Source: Actinomadura chibensis NBRC 106107 (GTDB lineage: Bacteria; Actinomycetota; Actinomycetes; Streptosporangiales; Streptosporangiaceae). From it: a stretch of DNA of 64,000 nucleotides. The notes below the pieces were generated by a model. The model saw nothing but the letters and a program-made list of their open reading frames with translations, ran no database searches and was not told where the DNA came from. Below, piece after piece: positions 11,016 through 19,772 of this stretch (position 1 is the stretch's first letter; each line of letters opens with the position of its first letter). The stretch lies in assembly GCF_001552135.1 (NCBI RefSeq), contig NZ_BCQP01000050.1:1-64000 (forward strand), written 5' to 3'. A program made the translations under genes and the position numbers.

Positions 11016-12543
11016 TCTGAACCTGTACCTGCGGGCGCGGGTCCCGATGATCGTCCTCGTGACCGTGGAGGAGCGGCGGGCGCTGGAGGTGCTCAACGAG
11101 GTGCGGGTCGGGCGGGACGCGTCCGCGCGGTCCGACCTCGTGATGTGGGACATCGCGCGCGGCCTGACGTCCAGGGACGGCCGCTCGCTGCCGACCGCCG
11201 CGTCCCCGGACGCCGCCCTCGACAAGATCGCCGAGATGGCGCGCGGCAACCCGAACCGCAAGGACCTCTACGTCCTGAAGGACTTCCACGAGTTCTGGCA
11301 CAAGAGCCCGGCCGTCAAGCGGAAGCTGCGCAACCTCGCGCACGAGCTGGTGTCGACGTACTCGTCGCTGGTGGTCACGACGCATTCGGCGGACGTCCCG
11401 GCCGAGCTCGGGGACGACGTCGTCGTGCTGGACATGCCGCTCCCCGACCTGCCGGAGCTGCGCGCCGACCTCGACGCGCTGATCGCGCAGACCAAGGTGG
11501 AGTGCGACCTGACCCAGCACGGGCGGTCGCGGCTGGCGCAGGCGGCGCTCGGGCTGACGGCGGCGCAGGCGCGGCGGGCGTTCTCCAAGGCGATCGTCCG
11601 CGACAAGGTGCTGGACGAGATGGACATCCCCGCCGTCCTGGAGGAGAAGAAGGCCGTCATCCGCGCGTCGCAGGCGCTGGAGTACTACTCCTCGGAGGAC
11701 ACCCTCGACGACGTCGGCGGCCTCGAACTGCTGAAGGAGTGGCTGACGCTGCGCGAGAGCGCGTTCGGCGAGGAGGCCGCCCGGTTCGGGCTGCCCGCGC
11801 CGAAGGGCATGGCGCTGATCGGCATCCCGGGGACCGGCAAGAGCCTGACCGCGAAGATGATCAGCGGGCTGTGGCGGCTGCCGCTGCTGCGGCTGGACGT
11901 CGGCGCGCTGTTCGGGTCGCTCGTCGGGGAGTCGGAGGAGCGGCTCCGGCTCGCCCTGAAGATCACCGAGGTGGTCTCGCCGTGCGTGCTGTGGATCGAC
12001 GAGATCGAGAAGTCGATGGCGTCGGGCGGCGGCGACGGCGGGACGTCGCAGCGCGTGTTCGGCACGATCCTCACCTGGATGCAGGAGAAGACGGCGCCGG
12101 TGTTCGTCGTCGCGACCGCCAACGACGTCGGCGCGCTGCCGCCGGAGACGCTGCGCCGCGGCCGGTTCGACGAGGTGTTCTTCCTCGACCTGCCGACCGA
12201 CGAGGAGCGCCGCGAGATCTTCACCGTGCACCTGCGCAAGCGGCGGCGCGACCCGTCGGCGTTCGACGTCATGCGGCTCGCCCGGCTGTCGGACGGCTAC
12301 GTCGGCGCGGAGATCGAGCAGGCGATCGTCGACGCCATGCACCGGGCGTTCGCGGACGGCCCGCGCGACGTGACGACCGACGACATCGCGGCGGCGATCG
12401 GGCGGCTCGTCCCGCTGAGCAGGTCGCAGCGGGAGCGCGTGGAGGACCTGCGGGCGTGGCTGCGCGACGGCCGCGCCCAGTCCGCGTCGTTCGCCGAGGC
12501 GACGACGGCCGCCGAGAACCAGGTCCGGCTGGAACTGGCGTGA
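10999..12543 (+). CDS. AAA+ ATPase, Ycf46-like
   Basis: The 514-residue product starts at ATG 10999 with GGGGAGACG upstream. The N-terminal ~240 residues form a degenerate NTPase-like domain (MIVLVTVEERRALEVL; LYVLKDFHEFW; SLVVTTHSADVP). The C-terminal AAA module has Walker A GIPGTGKS near 275, Walker B VLWIDEIEKS with D334/E335, sensor 1 VATANDVGALP and the RRGRFDEVF arginine-finger region. This two-part layout is that of the Ycf46/slr0374 group. It sits between a radical SAM protein and three large paralogues, and overlaps the next gene by four bases (GTGA). I infer a remodelling ATPase acting on the system's large subunits or the Hsp70 partner. Confidence 0.88.
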   Translation: MSVHDDLNLYLRARVPMIVLVTVEERRALEVLNEVRVGRDASARSDLVMWDIARGLTSRDGRSLPTAASPDAALDKIAEMARGNPNRKDLYVLKDFHEFWHKSPAVKRKLRNLAHELVSTYSSLVVTTHSADVPAELGDDVVVLDMPLPDLPELRADLDALIAQTKVECDLTQHGRSRLAQAALGLTAAQARRAFSKAIVRDKVLDEMDIPAVLEEKKAVIRASQALEYYSSEDTLDDVGGLELLKEWLTLRESAFGEEAARFGLPAPKGMALIGIPGTGKSLTAKMISGLWRLPLLRLDVGALFGSLVGESEERLRLALKITEVVSPCVLWIDEIEKSMASGGGDGGTSQRVFGTILTWMQEKTAPVFVVATANDVGALPPETLRRGRFDEVFFLDLPTDEERREIFTVHLRKRRRDPSAFDVMRLARLSDGYVGAEIEQAIVDAMHRAFADGPRDVTTDDIAAAIGRLVPLSRSQRERVEDLRAWLRDGRAQSASFAEATTAAENQVRLELA

Positions 12544-14912
12544 GCCGGGCCGCCCGGGCCGCCGCGTCGGGCGGGCGGGGGCCGTGGGCCCGGTGGGCCT
12601 GGTGGCGGCTGTTCGCGGCGGCCGAGCGCGGCGACCCGGCCGCGCGGGCCGGGGTCGCCCTGGTCGCGGGCACGCCGGGGCACCGGCGCGGCGACCGGGC
12701 GCGGGAGGCGGTCGCGGCGTGGTGGGCGGAGAGCCGCGACCCCGCGATGCGCTGGGCGGTCCTTGAGACCGGGGCGGTCGGCAGGGCGGAACCGGCGCGG
12801 TCGCTGACGCTCGCGCTCCTCGGCCGCCTCGGCACCGACTGGACCCCGTACGACGTCCACTGGGCACGGCGTCTCCTCACCGACGCCGACCCCGGCGTCC
12901 GGGAGGGGACGGCCGAGTTCTGCCGGGAGGCGTCGGGCGCCGTGCTCCAGGCGCTCTGGGCCATCGCGGCGGAGTCGCCGCTGTGGCACGTCCTCCGGCA
13001 GAACGGCACACCGCCGCCCGGTCACGCGCTGGACGCCCTTTGGGACGAGTGGGTGCGGGAGCCGTCCGAGTCGCTGTGGGAGGCGCTGCGCCGCTGGGGA
13101 CGTCCCGCGACCGGCGGGAACGCCGAGGCGCTGAGCGTCATCGCGCTGGAGGACGACCTCCGCGCGCCGATGGCCGACCCCAGGTTCCGCCAGGCGTTCA
13201 TCACCGCGCTGACGCTCGGCGACCACCCGCTCTGCGGGATCGCCGAGGCCAAGGCCGCGCGGCTGCTGGACCTTGAGTTCACCGAGGAGATCTGCGCGCG
13301 GGCGATGGAACGTCCCGACCTCGTCTGGTTCTGCAAGAAGCACAGGCTCGCGCCGAAGGACCAGGTGCGGCGCGCCCTGTTCTTCCTGCTGACCGGCCAG
13401 GTGGAGCAGCACCGGGCGCTCGACCCGGACGGGAGCCTGCTCTCCCTCGCCTACACCTCCGCCTCCGACGACCAGCGCGCCCGCGCCCGGGACGCGATGC
13501 TCGCCGAGGGCGACCTCGACCTCGTCCGCGTCATCGTCGGCGACGACCGGCGCGCGCGGATCCCGGACATGCCGCCCGAGGAGGTGCGCTACCTCGCCGG
13601 GCAACTCGCCGCGCGCCGCGACTGGGACGGCCTCTGGGCGCTCGTCCAGGACGTCCCCGTCGAGACCGGCGTGGAGCTGTTCCGCCTGTTCGACGGCTGG
13701 ACGCCGCGCGACGCCGACGGCCGCCGCCTCTTCGAGATGTACATGGAGACCGACCCGGCGACGGTGGCGACCGCGCTGGAGCACCTCAGGCCCGACTGGC
13801 AGCCGGTCGTCCTGCGAGCGAGGTTCCTCTTCCACGGGCGGGTCAACGACGTGTCGTTCGCGCCGGACGGCCCGTTCCTCGCCGCCGCCGGGACGAACAA
13901 GGTCGCGGGCGTGTTCGACCTGCGGACGGCGGAGCTGGTCGAACGGTACGACGGGTTCAACTCGTCGGTGGGGCGCGTCCTGCACATCGGCGGCGGCACG
14001 CTGGTCGCCGGGGAGCGCACCAACCGCGTCGACCGCGAATGCCGGGTGCTGCGCTGCGCGGACGGCGACGTCCGCGTCCTGCACACGACGCCCGGCTCCA
14101 TCACGTCGCTGACGGCGCGCAGCGGCGACGGCGCGTTCGCGGGCGGGACGCGCTCGGGCGAACTGCTGCTCGGCGCGCCGGGCGGGGAGGCGGTGGAGGC
14201 CCGCCCGGTCGGCGCGCTCGGGATGGGGCGCGGCCGGTGGCCCCGGTCGGTGGCGGCGCACACCGCGTCCGGGCGGCTCGCCGTGGTCGGCCGGCGGCTC
14301 GTGGTGTTCGACCCGGCGACCAGCAGGGGCCCGGTCGTCCCGGACGAGGCCAGGACGGCCGCGCGGGCCGCGTTCGTCGACGCCGACACGCTGGTGTACG
14401 CCGACCTGTCCGGGAACGTGACACGGCTGCGGTGGGACGGCGGCGTCCCCCGGCCTGCGCCGCGCGCCCGGATCCCGGGCCTCGGCGGGCTCGTCGCGCC
14501 GTCCGGGACGGGCGAGCCGATGCTCGTCGACCAGTCCGGCGACCTGCACTTCCTCGACCCGCTGACGCTCGCGCCGACGGGCGGGCACCGGGCGCCGCAC
14601 CGGCGGGCCCCGACCAGCCTGACCGTCTCGCCCGGCGGCGACTTCCTCGCGGTCGGCGACGCGGCGGGCCACACCGACCTGTACGACCTGCGCGTCCGGC
14701 AGGTGCCGCGGATCGTCCGGCGGCCGGTCGTGGACCTCGTGCCGAAGCACCTCGGCATCGCCCGGACGGCCCTCGCCGACCCGGCGGCGAGCGCCGCGGC
14801 GCGGGCGCTGCTCCGGCTGCTGCACGCCTGCCTGGAGCACCGGTTCCGGTTCGACGTGGAGATCGGGGACGCCGTGGCGCTCGCGGCGGGCGAACACGAC
14901 ATCAGCCTGTGA
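12540..14912 (+). CDS. Large helical/propeller protein, paralogue 1 of 3
   Basis: The 790-residue product starts at a GTG overlapping the AAA stop codon. Residues ~1-430 are helical with regularly spaced Trp, Leu and Arg and look HEAT-like; no catalytic motif is visible. From ~435 onward there are WD/propeller-type blades: VNDVSFAPDGPFLAAAG..VFDLRT, ITSLTARSGDGAFAGGT, and near the end TSLTVSPGGDFLAVGD..DLYDLR. It finishes with a conserved block HRFRFDVEIG and the C-terminal tail GEHDISL, both shared with paralogues 2 and 3. I do not recognise a named family. I infer a scaffold or sensor subunit. Confidence 0.85.
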   Translation: MSRAARAAASGGRGPWARWAWWRLFAAAERGDPAARAGVALVAGTPGHRRGDRAREAVAAWWAESRDPAMRWAVLETGAVGRAEPARSLTLALLGRLGTDWTPYDVHWARRLLTDADPGVREGTAEFCREASGAVLQALWAIAAESPLWHVLRQNGTPPPGHALDALWDEWVREPSESLWEALRRWGRPATGGNAEALSVIALEDDLRAPMADPRFRQAFITALTLGDHPLCGIAEAKAARLLDLEFTEEICARAMERPDLVWFCKKHRLAPKDQVRRALFFLLTGQVEQHRALDPDGSLLSLAYTSASDDQRARARDAMLAEGDLDLVRVIVGDDRRARIPDMPPEEVRYLAGQLAARRDWDGLWALVQDVPVETGVELFRLFDGWTPRDADGRRLFEMYMETDPATVATALEHLRPDWQPVVLRARFLFHGRVNDVSFAPDGPFLAAAGTNKVAGVFDLRTAELVERYDGFNSSVGRVLHIGGGTLVAGERTNRVDRECRVLRCADGDVRVLHTTPGSITSLTARSGDGAFAGGTRSGELLLGAPGGEAVEARPVGALGMGRGRWPRSVAAHTASGRLAVVGRRLVVFDPATSRGPVVPDEARTAARAAFVDADTLVYADLSGNVTRLRWDGGVPRPAPRARIPGLGGLVAPSGTGEPMLVDQSGDLHFLDPLTLAPTGGHRAPHRRAPTSLTVSPGGDFLAVGDAAGHTDLYDLRVRQVPRIVRRPVVDLVPKHLGIARTALADPAASAAARALLRLLHACLEHRFRFDVEIGDAVALAAGEHDISL

Positions 14913-14928
14913 GGGGGACGGGACGACG

Positions 14929-17319
14929 ATGGCGGAACGGCGGCGCGCGGAGCGGTGGACGGCCCGCTCCGCGAAGCGCGGGCCCCTCGGACGCTGGGCG
15001 GAGGGGCGGCTCTTCCGCGCGGCCGGCGACGGCGACGCGGCGGCCCGCGCCGGCGTCGTCGAGATCGCGCGGACGGCCGGCCACCGGCTGCGCGACCGGG
15101 CCGCCGCGACCGTCGCCGGATGGTGGGTCGAGACGCGCGACCCGTCCCTGCGCCGGGTCGTCGTGGAGACCGGCGCCGTCGCGGAGGGGCAGCCGGGGCG
15201 GCTGCTGACCCTCGCCCTGCACGACCGGCTGGACGAGTGGCTCATGTCCGAGGTCCGGTGGGCGTCCGCGCTGCTCACCGACACCGACGCCGGCGTCCGC
15301 GCGGCGGCGGCCGCCGCCTGCGAGAACGCGACCGGCCCCATGCTGCGCGCGCTGTGGAGCCTCTACACCGAGCCCGGGATGCCGCTGCGGGACGCCCTCC
15401 TGCGGAACGGGACGCCGCCGCCCGACTCGGCGCTGAACGTCCTCTGGAACGAGTGGCTGACCGTCCCCTCCCCCGGCGCCGGGGACGCGCTGCTGCGCTG
15501 GGGACGGCCCGCGACCGCCGGACGGTCGGTCCCGCGGACGGTCGTCGCGGTGGGGAACGACCGCGACGTCCTGCTGCGCGCCCCGAACCGCGCGGCGCTC
15601 CTGGACGAGATCGTCCGCGCCGACGACCACCCGCTCCACGACATCGCCGTGGCGAAGTTCCACGCGCTGCGCGACCGGGTCCTCACCGACCAGCTGTGCG
15701 AGCGGGCGCTGGCGGACCACGCGGCGGCCCGGTTCTGCGCCGCGCACCGGCTGGCCCCGTCCGACCCGGTGCGGCGCGCCCTGTTCTACCTGCTCACCGG
15801 GCAGCCCGAGCAGCTCCGCGCGCTGGACCCGGACGCGGGCCTGCTGTCCCTCGCGTACGCGGCCGCGCCCGCCGGGGACCGCGCCCGCGTCCGGGACGCG
15901 ATGCTCACCGCGGGCGACCTCGACCTCGTCCGGGTGATCGTCGGCGACGACCGGCGGGCCCGCGTCACCGCGATGCCCGCCGCCGAGGCGCGCTACCTCG
16001 CCGAGCGGCTCGCCGAGCGGCGCGACTGGCCCGCGCTGTGGGCGCTCGTCCAGGACCTGCCGGTCACGGCGGCGATCGAGCTGGTCCGGCTGTTCGACGG
16101 GTGGCTGCCGCGCACCGACGAGGAGCGCCGCCTGTTCGGCCTGCTGCGCGCGGCCGACCCGGCGGAGGTGGCGACGGGCGCGGCCAGCCTCGGCGGGCTG
16201 CGGCGGACGGCCGTCCCGCAGGCGAGCCTGCTCTTCCACGGCCGGGTCAACGACGTGTCGTTCGCGCCGGACGGCCCGTTCCTCGCCGTCGCGGGCATGA
16301 CCAAGGCGGCGGGCGTGTTCGACCTGCGCACCGCCGAGCTGGTCGCGCGGTACGACGCGTTCAACTCCTCGGTGGGGCGCGTCCTGCACCTCGGCGACGG
16401 CACGCTGATCGCCGGGGAGCAGCCGAACCACGGGCAGGCGGAGTGCCGCCTGCTGCGCTGCTCGCCCGGCCGCGTCCGGGAGCTGCACACCACGTCGGGG
16501 GCGGTCACGTCGCTGGCGCTGACCCGCCGCGACGGGAGCTTCGCGGCGGCGACCCGCACCGGGGACCTCCTGCTCGGCGCGCCCGGCGGCAAACCGCGGG
16601 TCCGGCCGCTGGCCCAGCTCGGGCTCGGCCGGCGGCAGTGGCCCCGGCTGATCACCGCCCACCGCGACTCCGGGCGGATCGCCCTGCTCGGACGGTCCGT
16701 GCACGTCCTCGACGCGGCGGCCGAAGGCGCCACGACCCTGTTCCCGGGGACGTCCCTGGTGCACGCCGAGTTCCTCGACGCCGAGACCATGGTCTGCGCG
16801 CGGCAGGACGGGACGATCACCCGCGCGCCCCTGGGGACGGCCCAGGACGCGGCGAACGTCCCGGCGGCGGGGACGCGGGTCCCCGGCTTCGCGGGCCTCG
16901 GCGTCCAGGACCGCACCGGCCGGGTGATCGTCGCCGACGGGGAAGGCGACCTGCACCTCCTGCGCGGCGCGGAGCTGGCCGCGGCCGGCGTCCTCGCCGC
17001 GCCCCGGCCCGGGAAGCCGACCAGCCTGACGCTGTCGCCGGACGGCGAGTTCCTCGCGCTCGGCCACCGCGACGGCCGCGTCGACCTGTACGACCTGCGC
17101 CTGCAGACGGTGCCCGAGCTGATCCGGCATCCGGTGGCCGACCTGGTGCCGCGCGACCTGGCGCTCGTCGACGCCTTCGCGGCCGAGCCCGGGGTCGACG
17201 GGGCGGCGCGGGCCGCGCTCGACCTCCTCCGGGCGTGCCTGGAACACCGGTTCCGGTTCGACGTCGAGCTGGGCGCCGCCGAGCGGCTGAAGGCCGGCGA
17301 ACACGACATCAGCCTGTGA
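14929..17319 (+). CDS. Large helical/propeller protein, paralogue 2 of 3
   Basis: The 796-residue product starts at ATG 14929, 16 bp after paralogue 1. The same layout applies: helical half with LFYLLTGQPEQLRALDPDAG (around 285-305) and GDLDLVRVIVGDDRRARV, then propeller blades from ~439 (VNDVSFAPDGPFLAVAG) to TSLTLSPDGEFLALGH. It ends HRFRFDVELG...GEHDISL. A stretch of more than 40 bases around the VNDVSFAPDGPFLA codons is identical to paralogue 1, as are the last codons through the stop, which suggests fairly recent duplication or gene conversion. Confidence 0.85.
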   Translation: MAERRRAERWTARSAKRGPLGRWAEGRLFRAAGDGDAAARAGVVEIARTAGHRLRDRAAATVAGWWVETRDPSLRRVVVETGAVAEGQPGRLLTLALHDRLDEWLMSEVRWASALLTDTDAGVRAAAAAACENATGPMLRALWSLYTEPGMPLRDALLRNGTPPPDSALNVLWNEWLTVPSPGAGDALLRWGRPATAGRSVPRTVVAVGNDRDVLLRAPNRAALLDEIVRADDHPLHDIAVAKFHALRDRVLTDQLCERALADHAAARFCAAHRLAPSDPVRRALFYLLTGQPEQLRALDPDAGLLSLAYAAAPAGDRARVRDAMLTAGDLDLVRVIVGDDRRARVTAMPAAEARYLAERLAERRDWPALWALVQDLPVTAAIELVRLFDGWLPRTDEERRLFGLLRAADPAEVATGAASLGGLRRTAVPQASLLFHGRVNDVSFAPDGPFLAVAGMTKAAGVFDLRTAELVARYDAFNSSVGRVLHLGDGTLIAGEQPNHGQAECRLLRCSPGRVRELHTTSGAVTSLALTRRDGSFAAATRTGDLLLGAPGGKPRVRPLAQLGLGRRQWPRLITAHRDSGRIALLGRSVHVLDAAAEGATTLFPGTSLVHAEFLDAETMVCARQDGTITRAPLGTAQDAANVPAAGTRVPGFAGLGVQDRTGRVIVADGEGDLHLLRGAELAAAGVLAAPRPGKPTSLTLSPDGEFLALGHRDGRVDLYDLRLQTVPELIRHPVADLVPRDLALVDAFAAEPGVDGAARAALDLLRACLEHRFRFDVELGAAERLKAGEHDISL

Positions 17320-17329
17320 GGTGGGAGGC

Positions 17330-19732
17330 ATGACGGACCAGGCACGGGCTGACCGGCGGGCGGAGCGCCGGGTGGGGCGCTGGGCGGCGGCGAGCGCCCG
17401 GCGCGGCCCGTGGGGCGCCCGCGCCGCGCGGCGGCTGCTCGCGGCTGCGGCGGCGCGGGACGCCCGCGCGCTGGCCGAGACAGCCCGCATCGCGCGGACG
17501 CCCGGCCACCGGCACCGCGAGCGGGCGAAGGAGACGATCGCGCTGTGCTGGGCGCGGACCCGCGACGCCGGGCTGCGCGCCGCCGTGCTGGAGACCGGCG
17601 CCGTCGCGGCGGAGGCGCCGTCCCGGTTGCAGACCCTCGCCCTGGTCGGCCGCCTCGGCGAATGGGCGCCGTCCGACGCCGAGTGGGCGCCCACCCTGCT
17701 CGCCGATCCGGACCCCAACGTGCGGCGGCACGCCGAGGACGCGTGCCGGGACGCCACCGGCCCGCACCTCGCCGCCCTGTGGGCCGCGTGCGGCGGTCCG
17801 GGCTCGCGGCTGCGCGGCGTCCTGCTCGCGAACGCCGCCCCGCCGCCCGGCCCGGCGCTCGACCTCCTGTGGGACGAATGGCTGACGTCCCCCGCCCACG
17901 ACGTGTTCGACGCGCTGGTGCGCTGGCGCCGTCCGGCGGCCGACGAGCGGCTGGCGGCGACGAGCGTGATCGCGCTGGAGCCGGACGCGGACGTGCTGCT
18001 CCGGCCGCCCTGCCGGGCGGCGGTGCTCGACGCGCTGGAGCGGCGGGGGCATCCCGTCCGGGAGATCGCCGCCGCGCGGATCCGGGAGCTGGACGTCCGT
18101 CCGCTCGTCGAGGAGGTGTGCGAGCGGGCGCTCACCCGGCCGGAGCTGGCGGAGCTGTGCGTCGAGCACCGGCTCGCCCCCGCCGCCCCGGTGCGCCGCG
18201 CCCTGTTCTACCTGCTCACCGGCCAGCCTGAGCAGCACCGCGCGCTCGACCCCGACGGCGGGCTGCTGTCCCTCGCCTACACCTCCGCGTCCGACGACCA
18301 GCGCGCCCTAGCCCGGAAGGCCATGCTGACCGAGGGCGACCTCGACCTCGTCCGGGTCATCGTCGGCGAGGACCGCCGGGAGCGCATCCCGACGATGACG
18401 GCGGAGGAGATCCGCTACATCGCCGAGCAGCTCGCCGCGCGCCGCGCCTGGGACGACCTCTGGGCGCTCGTCCGGGACGTGCCGATCGCCACCGGGGCCG
18501 CCCTGTTCCGCCTGTTCGACGGCTGGACGCCGCGCGACGACGACGGCCGCCGCCTGTTCGAGATGTTCCGCGCCACCGACCTCGCCGCCGTCCGCGCCGG
18601 CCTCCACCCCGCCGACGACGGGACGTGGCGCGCGGTCCGGCGGGCGCGGCTGCGGTTCCGCCACCACGTCGACAGCGTGTCGTTCGCGCCGGACGGCCCG
18701 TTCCTCGCCATCGCCGGACGGCCCCGCGTCGCGGGCGTGTTCGACCTGCGCACCGCGCGGCTCACCGAACGCTACGACTGGTTCGACGCGCCGGTCGGGA
18801 GCGTCCTGCACGTCGGGAACGGCGCGGTGGTCGCCGGGGAGCGGTCGGCCGGGCAGGCGGCCGCGTGCCGGGTGCTGCGGTGCGCCGGCGGCGACGTCCG
18901 GCCGCTGCACGAGGGCGCCGCGTCGATCACGTCGCTGGCGCTGGTCGGCGCGGACGGCGGCTTCGCGGGCGGCACCCGCGACGGGGAGGTGCTGCTCGGC
19001 TCGCCCGACGGCCGCGTCCGGGTGCGGCACGTCTCCGAGTTCGGCCTCGGACGGCGGCAGTGGCCGCGGCAGGTCGTCGCGCACCGCGGCTCGGGGCGGC
19101 TCGCCCTGCTCGGCCGGTCGGTCCACCTGGTGCACCCGGGGGGCGAGTCCGCGGTCAGCGCCCATCCCGGGCGGGCCGTCAGGTTCGCCGAGTTCATCGA
19201 CGCCTACACCGTCGTGTGCGCCGACCCGCACGGGTGGGCGACGCTGCTGCGGGTGGAGGACGGGCACCGCGTCCCGTCCCGGCAGGCGCGGATCCAGGGG
19301 TGCGCGGGCCTCGGCGTGCTGCCGCACCTCGGCGAGCCCGTCATCACCGACAGGTCCGGCGACCTGCACTTCCTCAGCGGCACGACGCTCGACCACCTCG
19401 ACACCCAGCACGGCCCCGGCGGCGGGCGGCCCACCGGCCTGACCGTGTCGCCGAACGGGGAGTTCCTCGCCGCCGGGCACGGCGACGGCCACGTCGACCT
19501 GTACGATCTGCGCCTCCGCGAGGTGCCCCGGATCGCGCGGCGGCCGCTGGCGGAGCTGGTGCCGCGCCACCTCGGGCCGGTGGGCGCGGCGCTGTCGGCC
19601 CCGGCGGTCCGGGGACGGGACCGGGCCGTCCTCGAACTGCTCCAGGCGTGCCTGGAGCACCGCTTCCGGTTCGACGTGGAGCTGGGCGGCGCCGTCCAGC
19701 TCGCGGCGGGCGTCCACGACATCAGCCTGTGA
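17330..19732 (+). CDS. Large helical/propeller protein, paralogue 3 of 3
   Basis: The 800-residue product starts at ATG 17330 with GGGAGGC directly upstream; an in-frame GTG at 17321 would place the RBS inside the gene. It has the same two halves as paralogues 1 and 2, including LFYLLTGQPEQHRALDPDGG and LAYTSASDDQRALARKAM in the helical half, the blade VDSVSFAPDGPFLAIAG near 446, and the terminal HRFRFDVELGGAVQL...GVHDISL. It is the most divergent in the middle propeller blades. It is followed 40 bp later by the Hsp70-like gene. Confidence 0.85.
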   Translation: MTDQARADRRAERRVGRWAAASARRGPWGARAARRLLAAAAARDARALAETARIARTPGHRHRERAKETIALCWARTRDAGLRAAVLETGAVAAEAPSRLQTLALVGRLGEWAPSDAEWAPTLLADPDPNVRRHAEDACRDATGPHLAALWAACGGPGSRLRGVLLANAAPPPGPALDLLWDEWLTSPAHDVFDALVRWRRPAADERLAATSVIALEPDADVLLRPPCRAAVLDALERRGHPVREIAAARIRELDVRPLVEEVCERALTRPELAELCVEHRLAPAAPVRRALFYLLTGQPEQHRALDPDGGLLSLAYTSASDDQRALARKAMLTEGDLDLVRVIVGEDRRERIPTMTAEEIRYIAEQLAARRAWDDLWALVRDVPIATGAALFRLFDGWTPRDDDGRRLFEMFRATDLAAVRAGLHPADDGTWRAVRRARLRFRHHVDSVSFAPDGPFLAIAGRPRVAGVFDLRTARLTERYDWFDAPVGSVLHVGNGAVVAGERSAGQAAACRVLRCAGGDVRPLHEGAASITSLALVGADGGFAGGTRDGEVLLGSPDGRVRVRHVSEFGLGRRQWPRQVVAHRGSGRLALLGRSVHLVHPGGESAVSAHPGRAVRFAEFIDAYTVVCADPHGWATLLRVEDGHRVPSRQARIQGCAGLGVLPHLGEPVITDRSGDLHFLSGTTLDHLDTQHGPGGGRPTGLTVSPNGEFLAAGHGDGHVDLYDLRLREVPRIARRPLAELVPRHLGPVGAALSAPAVRGRDRAVLELLQACLEHRFRFDVELGGAVQLAAGVHDISL

Positions 19733-19772
19733 AGTACCAGCCTGTCGAGCACGGGCGGAAGGAAGGAACGGC

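Noticed and set aside
14902..18135. Very long minus-strand open frame across the paralogue genes
   Set aside because: Composition is Arg/Gly/Ala-rich shadow of high-G+C codon bias; the plus-strand frames show clear repeats, RBSs and family-like motifs.
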